Positions 11,711-23,007 of a stretch of DNA of 64,000 bases are shown here, one piece after another (within the stretch, counting starts at the first letter, position 1; every line of letters starts with the position of its first letter). The notes below the pieces were generated by a model. It was given only the letters and a program-made list of their open reading frames with translations. It was not told where the DNA came from and did not search any database. Source of the DNA: Osedax fenrisi (lineage: Eukaryota; Annelida; Polychaeta; Sabellida; Siboglinidae); assembly GCA_964019155.1 (NCBI GenBank), contig OZ025241.1, positions 56,437,363 through 56,501,362 of the forward strand, written 5' to 3'. The position numbers and the translations under genes are program-made.

Positions 11711-12655
11711 CTGTCTGGCATTAGTGCCTACAGTCCTACACAGCCAGCACATGAACTCCTCTTCGTCCCGTCCTAGAGCCAGGTATCTTCCCAGCAGAAT
11801 GAACGCCTTACCGTACCCCTAGCGGAATAAATAGCAACACTCGTTGTAGTGTACGCGTGTGTGTATGCTCGCGTATGAGCGTGTGCGGTAAGAGTGTCTG
11901 CACGTATACGATGTTAAGGGCTGTTCACGTGAGCTATTCCTGTGATTTGCGCAACTATTTATTTTGTCAGCTTTCATTACTCGTCCTTACTCGTTTGTAT
12001 ACGCGTGTGTTTTCCTCAACAACTACGTAAATATTCTAATACAAATATTTATCAAAGGACGCATAAAAGTAATGTAGGACATTTGCGCAATTTTTACAGC
12101 CGATTGCATGAATAAATTTCTCATGTGAACAGCCCTTTAAGGGTGATGCGACAGCAAATATATGTTATAATATAACTAACCGTGTAAAAATATATGAAAA
12201 ATAGGCATATAGTATTATTATGTAATATGGATGTGACTTATTGACTATAATAGCATATGACCCCATTAAGATGGTTAAAAAGATATTTTGTGTATCATGT
12301 ATGGTTGCGAGATTATCAAATGAACGGACATTGATACATTTTGTATAAGAATACGTATACGTATCTATAGATGCAACAATAGTGTATCGTCAGTATATCC
12401 ATCTATCCATTGTCCTACTTTCCATGCTTCAAAACCACACCTTAAGAATATCACGCGTAATACAATATGTAATGTGTATTGTGAAGGTGTGTGTATGTGT
12501 GTGTGTATGTGTGTGTGTGTATGTGTGTGTGTGCGCGCGCGTTGGCTAACCTTCTTACGTAATCGACAACCGATGACCTCATCGATACCGGGTACGTCCT
12601 CGATGTCCTTCATATCTACCGGAGCTGAAACGAAACAGTCGTGTTTAGCCGCCAT
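11711..12655 (-). CDS. BANF1: Barrier-to-autointegration factor (BAF), exons 1-2; last exon not found
   Basis: BAF is a small dimeric protein that bridges double-stranded DNA and binds LEM-domain proteins and lamins during nuclear envelope assembly. Exon 1 is 12655-12551 (35 codons, MAAKHDCFVSAPVDMKDIED then VPGIDEVIGCRLRKK); exon 2 is 11818-11711 (36 codons, beginning GYGKAFILLGRYLALGRDEE). Both junctions are phase 0 (donor AAG|gttagc; acceptor CTAG|GGG; next donor CAG|gttacc). The central GID-EV-G-L-K-GYGKAF segment matches the helix-hairpin-helix DNA-binding region of BAF in position and spacing. The 71 residues would need about 16-18 more, the family's Cys/Trp-rich C-terminus; reading through the last donor gives no such sequence, and I could not find that exon to the left. 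Exon 1 includes the initiator ATG. The intron carries a GT/CA microsatellite beside the donor and a small inverted-repeat element. Confidence 0.87.
11914..12140. mobile_element. MITE-like element in BANF1 intron 1
   Basis: The left end TTAAGGGCTGTTCACGTGAG is mirrored by the right end CTCATGTGAACAGCCCTTTAA, giving terminal inverted repeats of about 17-18 bp with one mismatch around roughly 190 bp without an ORF. The flanks read TTAA on both sides, with one extra T on the right, which suggests a TTAA target duplication as for piggyBac-type elements, though TA is also possible. A second end of the same family occurs at 25681 (TAGGGCTGTTTACATGG followed by a shared CATGCAA motif). Confidence 0.6.
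12488..12540. repeat. (GT)n microsatellite beside the BANF1 exon 1 donor
   Basis: Interrupted GT/GTAT repeats run up to GTGCGCGCGCG, ending about 10 bases from the exon 1 donor of BANF1. In the transcribed direction this is a (CA)n tract just inside the intron. Confidence 0.9.
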
Positions 12656-12684
12656 TTAGTGACCTGCAGTGTGTGTTAATTCGT

Positions 12685-12800
12685 AGCGGTGGTTCAAACC
12701 GGAGCAATAATTCAACCCGGAGCGCTGGTTTAGACTGGAGCGCTTTTTTAGACTGGGGCAATTGTTTAGACGGGAGTGGTGATTTGGACTGGAACGTTGT
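12685..12800. repeat. Degenerate ~19-20 bp tandem repeat upstream of BANF1
   Basis: About six imperfect units built around GGAGCG-TGGTTTAGACT lie immediately 5' of the BANF1 start codon, in the probable 5' UTR or promoter. The open frame through it on the minus strand (S/P/L/K-rich) is a by-product of the repeat, not a gene. Confidence 0.65.
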
Positions 12801-12899
12801 ATAACCCGATGTGGTTGCTGAACCTGTAATTGTGCTTTTTGTGTTTCGTGAAATGCTCGATTTTAAATAAAATCGTCTGCTCAAGATGAAATGTTAATT

Positions 12900-13857
12900 A
12901 CGAAATAAAATCGAAAATTTTATTAAAATTAGCTTTTCAATTAGTAATATAAATGTGTTTATAAACCCAATTCTAACGATTTGATTATAATACAACTCTA
13001 ACTATGGTCGTTTTTGTATTATGTTGTACGTATGGTATATCATATATAGGTGTATACCTACCGTATATATACAATATATATAGGTGAAATAATATATCGT
13101 AATACATAGGTAATATATAACTAATATATTAGTTAACATTAATGATAATTTTTATTATTTAACACTTATTTACAGATGAACTCTTCTAAAATGATAACCT
13201 AAATCCTTCAAATATACTCTACCCTTAACATAAATAAGCATGCCTATATAAACCATATATGGTAATCATTCTTACCGCACAAAGACACTATTAGGTATAC
13301 CTATAATATATTATACTATACTGGATACTATATATAGTATCAAGTAAAATTCATTCCTCGGTGTAATACTTTTCAATATATTACTAGCTATAGCTACTAT
13401 AGTATATTAACCTAGGTTATATTACTACCTAATCAATATATTATAACTTATATGATTATCAATATGGCATAACGTATTCTATATTATATTTTCCTCTAAT
13501 ATTTACAATCTTAGTGTATTTGTGAAAAATCGATAATTTCAAAACAGATATTTTCTATTAGATTACTGCACTGTATTATTAACATAAAAAGACAACAATA
13601 TTCGAGTAATAGCATACAGGGATTATGACGTACTCAGTTGAGGTATTGGTGGTGTTGACTGGGTTGATTCCAAAGGAGGCTGACGCAAATAGAGTAGCGA
13701 CGCTTCAAAAGTTTTTTTCTGACGAAAGATAGTTCAACAAGACGTATATTTAGAGGATCGTAGGTGGCGTGGTGTAGTATCGAGAACAATTAATAGATAA
13801 AGGGAATCGGGTTGTTTAATCGGAATAGGAATATAGAATGGATATTAATTTAGGTTG
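12900..13857. other. Upstream region of BANF1, no gene seen
   Basis: AT-rich; a GC-richer patch at 13630-13800 (GGTGGTGTTGACTGGGTTGA) has no convincing open frame. Confidence 0.5.
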
Positions 13858-14145
13858 GGCCATTACAAATCCCACTACAAATTGCTAGAAAATAACTTTC
13901 TATAAAATATTTCCTGACATTATTTCCGTATAAAAGGGTATCCATCTACAAGATTTTCCGGCAACTTACCGGAAATATTGTAACTTTAAAACCATTTTCT
14001 ATCAAGTTGTAATAGGACACCCTATAAAGTTATTATATTTCAGGCAAGTTGCCGGAAAGTAAGTGGGTTTCCCAGTAAAATTATAGTTAACTTTATAGAA
14101 AATAGTTTTAAAGTTAACATACTTGTAGTAGGATACCCCCTTAAT
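13858..14145. repeat. Foldback-like imperfect inverted repeat
   Basis: Central TTTTCCGGCAACTTACCGGA and TTTCAGGCAAGTTGCCGGAA, outer ACTACAAATTG ... and ... CTTGTAGTAGGATACCC form a nested imperfect palindrome centred near 14000. It may be a decayed MITE. No ORF. Confidence 0.45.
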
Positions 14146-14250
14146 GTTCCTTGATATGTACTTTCAAATCGACATCGATGAATATATATGCATATAATGT
14201 ATATCTATATACTATATACATTGTATATAATTATAATGTATTTGTATCTA

Positions 14251-15710
14251 CTAAGATGTATCTACTAAGAAAATTATGTATTTGTAATTGTATCTACTAT
14301 GATTTTTTTTAAAGTAATTGTAGTAGTATCTATTATAGGAAAAAAGTGTGTAATTGTAATTGTATCTATTATACATTTTTCGAATATCGTGCCCAGCTCT
14401 GCTTGTAGTGTATACAATATAGTCAGTTTTTTTTAGTCGGTAGATTAGTCTAAGTGATCTATTAGTTAAGCGGAAAATGGTTGTATAATATGTATTATGA
14501 GACGACAGAAGTTTAGGAATACCATATATGTAGTAGTGTAGTCGAGTCAGAATTAAAGTATGTGTTTTAGTTAGTGCGGTGGATGATGTGATGTAAGGGC
14601 GTATTTTGTTAATAGTTAATAGATGGGTGAATGTGGAAGCTTTTAAAGTTGATATGTGTTTATTGAATATTAATTTGTCATTTATGTGGATGCCTAGATA
14701 TTTGGTTGTAGTAGAAGGAGGGATTAAAGTATGACCTAGGTACATTTATGGGAATATTTATGTGGGAATGGAGTTCGCAGGTGAATAATTCATAAGTACT
14801 ATTTGAGTGGGGTTAAGTAGAACATAGTTGTTGGTGAGCCAGTTATTTATAGTAGTTAGATAGGATTGAATGTGAATATTGGATGAATGTGATAATCGGC
14901 GTGAATTTCAATCTTGTCTGCATAAATATTGTATTTTATGGAAGGAAAGGATTTAATAAGTTTTCTAAGAGTGAGTAGGTAAATATAGAAGTGTATAGGG
15001 GAGATGGGCGATCCTTGAGGTACTCCAAAGATGAATTTGCGTTTTGGTTATAGTGCACTATATAGTGAACTTATAAATCATGATTTGTTAAATGTAGTGC
15101 TATAGATTCTGTTAGTGATGTAATTGGAAAACCAGAGTAATACAGTATTTTCAATTCCAATTAGTTTTAGTCTGTAGATAAGTAAATCTAATTTAATGGT
15201 TTCAAATACTGGAGAGAGGTATAGAAGTAGTGGTTGTGTTGGGAGGTCGTTGTCAATGGATTTAAGTAGGTCGTCGAGTAGTAGAGTATAGTCATTTCTG
15301 TACTGTGTACTTTTCTGAAGGCGCTTAAGCGCAAATTTGCTGAGGATCAAGTATATAGTTATCAGTAAGGTAGAATATTAATTGTTTGTAGATTAGTTTC
15401 TCTAGTAGTTTAGTTAGAATTTGAAGTTGAGATATGGGTATGTAGTTAGAGAGTGTATTGCAGGCAAGTTTGGGTTTTTTTATCAAAGGGATGATAATAG
15501 AGTATTTTAAGTCTGAAAGGATGATACCAGTTATAAGGGATTCATCAATGAATATTGGTGCAATTGTCGAGGAGAGATTTTTCAGAGTTTGTAGAGGTAG
15601 GGGGTTCCGAAAATGAATAATATTTGGAGATAATAAGATTATAAATCTCAGTAGTGGGAAAGGAAAACACAGTAAATGTGGGTTTCAGAATGGAATAGTC
15701 ACAATAGTGT
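14251..15710 (-). mobile_element. CR1/L2-like LINE remnant
   Basis: Minus-strand frames show, in order, CTNIH/IPYNWYHPFRLKIL (about 15600-15480), NDYTLLLDDLLKSIDNDLPT, LDLLIYRLKLIGIENTVLLW (15190-15110), then TTKYLGIHINDKLIFNKHIS, KIRPYITSSTALTKTHTLIL and SLRLIYRLKKTDYIVY (14700-14410). This is the RT fingers-palm-thumb order of CR1/L2 elements. The frame is broken between 15078 and 14745, and the catalytic box is lost or unreadable. Confidence 0.82.
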
Positions 15711-17964
15711 ATGTCAGGTAATTATTTATTAGGGGTGTAGATTATCATAGAATACAATTAAGATAACATTTAATTTTTTAGTATTTCGATCACTTTTTTA
15801 AAAGAAAAATATATAATTCAAATTATAATTAAAGAAATAACATAACAAATAATTCTTAATTAGATAAATCGAAGTTTCAAAATATCTCATATCTCCATGT
15901 TAAAATCATATATCTTCAATATTAAACTGTAATAAGGTTACGCAGCTCCAATCATTAATTCAATTCAAAAAAAATATATTTTTATTTTTTTTTATTGTAT
16001 TCAATTATTTATGTTATCTAGATATAAATAAATATTATATAAATTATTAATATATATAAATATTAATTTCTATTCATTTAATATTTAAATATAAGATTAA
16101 TAATGGTAATGTAATGCTTAAATAAAGATAACATGAGAATAATTTGAATGCATTTGGAGAAAACTGTATAAATATTGAGAAATATTGAGAAAAATTTGTA
16201 TAAATCTTGAGAAAAACTTATGTTAAAGTCAAGATAATCTTGAGAAATTCTTGTGTAAAAGTCGAGATAATCTTGAGATAAACTTGTATAAATCTTGTGT
16301 AAAAGATGAGATAATCTTGAGAAATACTTGTGTAAAAGTCGAGATAATCTTGACAAAAACTCGAGATAAACTTGTATAAATCTTGAGACAAACTTGTTTA
16401 AAAGTCGAGATAATATTGAGATAAATATTGTGTAAAAGTCGAGATAATCTTGAGAAAAACTTTTGTAAAAGTCGAGATAATCTTGAGATAAACTTGTGTA
16501 ATCTCGAGAAAAACTAAAGATTTTACTCTGGTCAAACTAGAGTATAAAAGTTGACAAAATCAAGAAATACTCGAGTAAAAATCCTGAGATTAACTCGAGC
16601 TTAATTGAGCTTTGAATACCTGGCTTAGATAAATAATATACTCAACTTAAAAATATTAGTAACATTATCATATATTAAATAGATAATTATTCAGACTTAA
16701 TTTATCTTATTTTTAATATATATTAGGTTCATTTTAGATTTTTTAATAATACAAATAAATTAGAGCTATATGTTGTGAATATATTATACTAAAAATTAAT
16801 TAAAAATATTAAATATTCATTGACCAATAACTTTTTAAAAAGACCACCTATTTCCACCTATCTATTTACGTGTAACATTTAAATAAACACGAGTCACGCA
16901 TGCACATAAAATAACTATAAGATAAATATTCAAATTAAATAAAATAACTTTATATAAAAACTATCTACAATATTATATAATCGAATTAGCGTTTATAGTA
17001 TTTTTGATATAGCCACGTCTATAGTCCCACTCCTTGTGATTTCGCCGGCTACACTACATTTCCTATCCCCCATATAAACATATATTTTAATACATCTATA
17101 TATGGCTGGATGGGTTTATCAACGTTTTTATATAATTATATAAGGTATTGATAATATTGTGACTACAAAATTATTAAAATTAAAATATTATAATGTTTAT
17201 TTTACTAATAATCGCTACTAACATTAAATTGTCTAAATTATTAACAAATTATTAAATTATTTTTAAAATTGACTCGCAACAGGGATTTCCGGTCCCCCAC
17301 CCCTATTTATAAATGGGGGGGTCCGGACACCCACGAACCCCCTCCCCCATTTGTTCCTGCGCCCCTAATGCTATAGTGTTTGTATATTGTAAACCCTGAC
17401 TTATATTGGGATATTACACAATAAAAGCAAAGACGCTTTGATAAAAGTCATAATTTATAAATATGAAAATAAATATTAAAAATAATAAGTTTTGGAAATA
17501 TTTTAATTATTGTGGATATTTTATATAATCTACAATCTTGGGTTATTCTTGATATTTTGAAATATATGATTGAAATCGTGATTTAAATTTAAAATAAATT
17601 TGTTTTAATAGAATACATATATGTTAGCAAATAATAATATGTATTATATATAATGTAGATATTATATAACTTTAAATATATTTGTTTTATTATTCATTCA
17701 ACTATATGAGAAATATATAAATACAACTACATTAAATGATCGTTAATACGTTATTATAGAGATTATTTTTTAAATAATTTTAATTTATATTTTGTAAATA
17801 TTTTACTTTTACATTTATTAAATGTATATTTTAATTTAATTAAATTATTAATCATATTATTTTCCATAGTATTCATATCTAAAGTTAACAATTTATTTGT
17901 TGTATCACTTTATTATAATTATATAAATCAAACACTACATTCAACGAACGATTCATTAAAAAAT
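15711..17964. other. Upstream region of CLPB
   Basis: Contains the 16140-16600 repeat. A C/G-rich patch at 17280-17370 (GGTCCCCCACCCCTATTTAT AAATGGGGGGGTCCGGACAC) can fold on itself and looks like the end of a decayed repeat. No promoter motif can be assigned with confidence. Confidence 0.5.
16140..16600. repeat. ~32-bp degenerate tandem repeat
   Basis: Units built on GTGTAAAAGTCGAGATAATC TTGAGAAAAACTT repeat about 12 times with substitutions. A minus-strand open frame across it (SRLSRLLHKYFSRL-like) is an artefact of the unit. Confidence 0.88.
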
Positions 17965-20900
17965 ATGTTTAATTATTGTATTAGAAGTGTATCCAAGATA
18001 AACAATTATGGTTTAATCAACTTTAAAAATAATAATTATTTAATTAATACTATTTTATACAACCATAATAAAATAAATACATATACAAATTCATTTAAAA
18101 TTATACGATTGTTATCAAATAATTGTGTATTTAATTCACTCAAATATAAATATATTTTTAATTTTTCTTTTAAATCTTATCCTGTAAATAGAGTTTTAAT
18201 AACTAGTTTATTTCCATTTGTACTCTCCGCTAAAAGAGGATTTAGTGACAATGAATGTTAGTATATATTTTTAATATATCTAAATTATCAATATCATATT
18301 ATATAGTAAATATATTTGTAATAAATATATATGTAATTTTACTAATGTAAAAAAAATGTGATGTATCGAAAAAAGATAAATATGTAATAAAATAAAATTA
18401 TTAAATATGCATGACTATTAAATATAAGGCTGTCAGAATAAATCGTAACAGTTGATTGACATGTATAATATAAAATGGCAAGTGATAATAGGATATACAT
18501 CGGAAATATTTAATACAAATGTATATTAAGTATTATTAATGTATATTAATATATTTACTCAATGGTTAACAATAATCGTATCATCAACATTGTTATATTA
18601 GTGTATATCATAGAGCTAGAGAGATCTTTCTCTCTAGATATTTCGTTAGCGTCTCATCGATAGGCTTGAAGTCTAAATAGTGTTGTAGGCAGCAAACGTA
18701 CTACAGATTCTTGAGTTAACATCATATTCAGTTGATCCAATATAGTAGCCTAGATATTTGAAGTTATCTGTAGGTTTAATTACGTTACTTGATCAGCATT
18801 TCATGTATATATGAATTTTTTGATTATATATAACACTTATACTCAACCATGGATAACAGAAGATATTCTGGAACTTTGTGATAAACGTAGAGTATTGAAA
18901 TCTCAAAAAAGTAATCACTTACAAGAATATAATTCACTGAATAAGAGGATAAGAAAGAACATGAAACAAGCCAAAGAAAATTGGTTAAATAACGAATGTA
19001 AAGATATAGACAATTCATTTGCAAGTAACAGATCTAAAAAAGCATATTCAATTATAAAAGCTCTGACAAAGAAGAAATCAGAAACGATCAACACAATATT
19101 AAGCAAAGATGGTAAAGTTTTTAGTGAAGATACACATATTATTAAAAGATGGACTGAATACTGCCAAGAATTATATAATTATGAATCCAGAGGAGACAAA
19201 AATGTTTTGCAAACGATAGATGAACAACACGAAGAAGAGAGAGATGATAGTATTTTAAGAGATGAAGTAGTTAATGCTATATATTCACTAAAACATGGAA
19301 AAGCTGCTGGTGTAGACAATATACCAGCAGAACTAATAACATATGCAGGTGAAGGAATGACAGACATACTCCACAAGATATGTTCCAATATATGGGAAAC
19401 TGGTATCTGGCCAGTAATATGGACAAAATCGTTAATTATAACTCTACCGAAAAAAGGTAATCTTCAACATTGTTCTAACTACAGAACGATAAGTTTGATA
19501 AGCCACGCAAGCAAAGTGATGTTGAAAATCATTAAGAATCGTTTACAACCACAAGCGGACCGTATTATTGCGGAAGAACAGGCTGGATTCATGAAAGATA
19601 GATCTACGATAGAACAAATATTCAACCTAAGAATACTATGCGAGAAACATAACCTACAACAAAAAAAGCTATATCATATATTTATTGATTTCCGAAAAGC
19701 ATTTGATAGAGTGTGGCAAAATGCACTATGGTCCTCAATGAAGAAATATAATATCGATACAAAGTTAATTAATTTAATACAAAGTTTATATGAAAAGGCA
19801 AGCAGTGCAGTAATACATAAAGGAATATGTGGCGATTGGTTTCCAACGAAAACCGGAGTAAGACAAGGATGTCTTCTCTCACCTACTTTATTTAATATAT
19901 TCCTAGAAGATATAATGAACGACGCGCTAAGCAATAATACTGGTTCAATAAAGATAAATGGCCGAAATATAACAAATCTTCGCTTTGCTGATGATATAGA
20001 TGGTTTAGCTGGCTCGGAAGAAGAACTAATAAATTTAACTGAGTGTCTTTTTAAATCAGCAAATAGATTTGGAATGGAAATAAATCCTTCTAAAACTAAG
20101 CTTATGTTAAACGACGACAATTGTCAACCAAACATTGATATTCATGGCGAAATAATTGAGACCGTAAAAAGCTTCAAATATCTAGGATCAATCATAAACG
20201 AAAATGGATCAAGAAAAGAAATCCTGTCAAGAGCGGCACAAGCAAGTCAAGCATATAGCAATCTAAAGATAATATGGAATGATAAAGACATACGTCTAAA
20301 GTACAAGTTAAAACTCATGGACTCTCTTGTCAACTCGATATTCCTGTATGCATGTGAAACATGGACTCTAACTGCTGAACTCGAGAAAAGAATACTAGCA
20401 TTCGAAATGAAGAACATCAGAAAATTACTCGGTATAACATACCTTGATAGAGTTACTAATCAAGAAATAATAGACCGAATATCATCATCATTAACAAGCC
20501 CCTTCACCGATATCCTCACAACAGTTAAAAGGAGAAAACTGAAATGGTATGGACACGTGACCAGAGGCGATGGACTTGCCAAGATAATCCTTCAGGGTAA
20601 TGTCGAAGGTAAAAGATCCCGTGGACGTCCAAAAAAACAATGGATAGATAATATAAAAGAATGGACCGGAAAAGGCTTCAATGAACTAAATGAAATTGTA
20701 TATGACCGGAAGAAGTGGAGAAAATTTTGTTTCAACTTGACACGCCCCGACGGCTCAATAGGCTAAGGGACCAAGGTAAAAAGGTAATACTCAATCTTAG
20801 CTGAGTTTATATGAAATCCTATATATTGAGCCGTTTCTTTAATGTGGTACAATAGTGTGATTGTATATATTGTTGTTACAACTATATGGTCAGCATCAGT

Positions 20901-22976
20901 AATGTATTTTGCAGGTATCTCTTACTTTTAACTCTGTCTGTAAACTTACTTGTGTGAAACCAAGATGTAACTTACTCTTCAGTGATTTCTTCAATACATA
21001 GTCGAGACATATAATGAATAAAAATGGTGCAATTATATTGAGTTGGATATGATTATGTTATATGATGAAGCTAAGAAATAATCGTACTTCATCAACAATT
21101 CACATTGTACAACAAGAAAATATAAAATATTTCAAAAATAAATATATTCGTAATCAAAAATTGATTAAAATCTTATAAAATTTATGAACAATTTATATAT
21201 ATATTACTGCCTGTGTGGCTCAGTGGCTAAGGCGTCAGACACACAAGCAGTAGGACACGTGTTCGACCCTCGTCCGGACCATTAATTAATTTTATAAAAT
21301 GGGTCTTAAAATATTATTTAGAAGTGATCTTATATAATTGTGTATAAATAAATGATCGGCTCTCGTTAAAACCATGGATGCCTTAACATGAGAGCGGCTT
21401 CGAAGGGACATTAGAGCCATATATGGTTATAAGTGAAAACTTCATCTAAGTTCCTGGATGGGATGAAAGGACTCCACCAAATAAAATAACAACAATAACA
21501 ACAATATATATATATATATATATGTGTATACATTATTAATGAAACAACATTTATGAAAAGTATGTGTATGTACATATAAAATGAATTTATGATTAAGTAT
21601 ATTTTCAAATAATATAATATTATTTCAAAACACTTTCACAAACTTAATTCGGTGTCATTTTATTTCAGATGAAGATTTTTACGAAGCCGTCAAATCAAAT
21701 AATATATCAAGAGTTGAAAGGTTAACGCATTTAATATTTATAATAAAATAGACTTCCTTAACTTTATCACTCAATTGTTATATACTTATTTATAGATAAG
21801 CATATAATTATAAACCTAGTATGAATATTAATATATAAACAACTCTATTTAAGAGTCTCTAGTATTTATATCAGATTATTATTAGATTTAGGTTTTTACA
21901 GCTGGGTAATTATAGAAGCAGAGCTTATCGAGATAATTACCCTTATTAGTATACTTCCAATAAATTCCAAACTTAACCCAAACCAATCCGATAATATATT
22001 ATCCTTTAATTAACATCAATGAATAAACAACAGAGTTTCTAGTATTGATTTCTAATAAATTCTAATAAAAAGATCATCACATAAAGATAACTAAGATAAA
22101 GTCTAGTATGATATAATCGGAGTGAACTAACTTCAGTATTAGTATAATCAATAGCACTAGAGACTCGGGTCAGGGTGTATTCAACTGGAATACTCGGTGA
22201 AATGCGTAAATATCTCTTTAACGTGTCGTAGCTTATATCTCGAGTGATTCTCGATGCGAGCTAAGTTACCGCTAAGTTACCGCAATCCTTCATTGTTTAC
22301 ATTACAGTTGAAGTAAACCGTAGTTATATCATCGTGAACATATGATCCCTGCGTAAACACGCCCCCTAATGCGCTTAACAAGTGTATATCGTGTAGTAAA
22401 TACGCCCATTATTGCGTAAAATGTGAATATAAAAAAAGCGAGTCCGAGCCTTATCCGGACCATTAATTAATTTTATAAAATGGGTTGTAAAATATTATTT
22501 AGAAGTGATTTTATATAATCGTGCGTAAATAAATGATCGGCTCTTGTTAAAACCATGGATGCCTTAACATGAGAGCGGCTTCTAAGGGACATTAGATATA
22601 TAACGATATATGATTATAATTGAAAACTTCGTCTAAGTTTCTGGATGGGATGCAAAGACGCCACCAAATAACAACAATAACAACGATATGCTGCGGTAAA
22701 CAATGCCCTCACTTAACATTACACTCGTGACAGGTGGATATCGTGTGGTATCGACGTAAACAGGAAGCATTACCTCGGCTGGAGCGCCCTTCACGTAGCC
22801 TGCATCAACGGACATGCAGAGTTAGCAGCACTGGCACCCCCTAGCTTGATTAATCCTTAGTCTTATCTCGGCGTCTCGTCACTTGTAATATTCATTAGAT
22901 ATCGATTATCTTATGTATTAACTTATATAGTTATTTATTTTATGCTAGAAAACAATTATGAAAATTGACCATACTT

Positions 22977-23007
<31 letters not shown>

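Noticed and set aside
12645..12884. Ser/Pro/Leu-rich minus-strand frame overlapping the BANF1 start
   Set aside because: Generated by the 20-bp tandem repeat in the BANF1 5' flank; different frame from BANF1 and no recognisable domain.
16078..16356. Leu/His-rich minus-strand frame
   Set aside because: Artefact of the 32-bp tandem repeat.
19674..20120. 148-codon minus-strand frame
   Set aside because: Shadow of the plus-strand LINE RT ORF.
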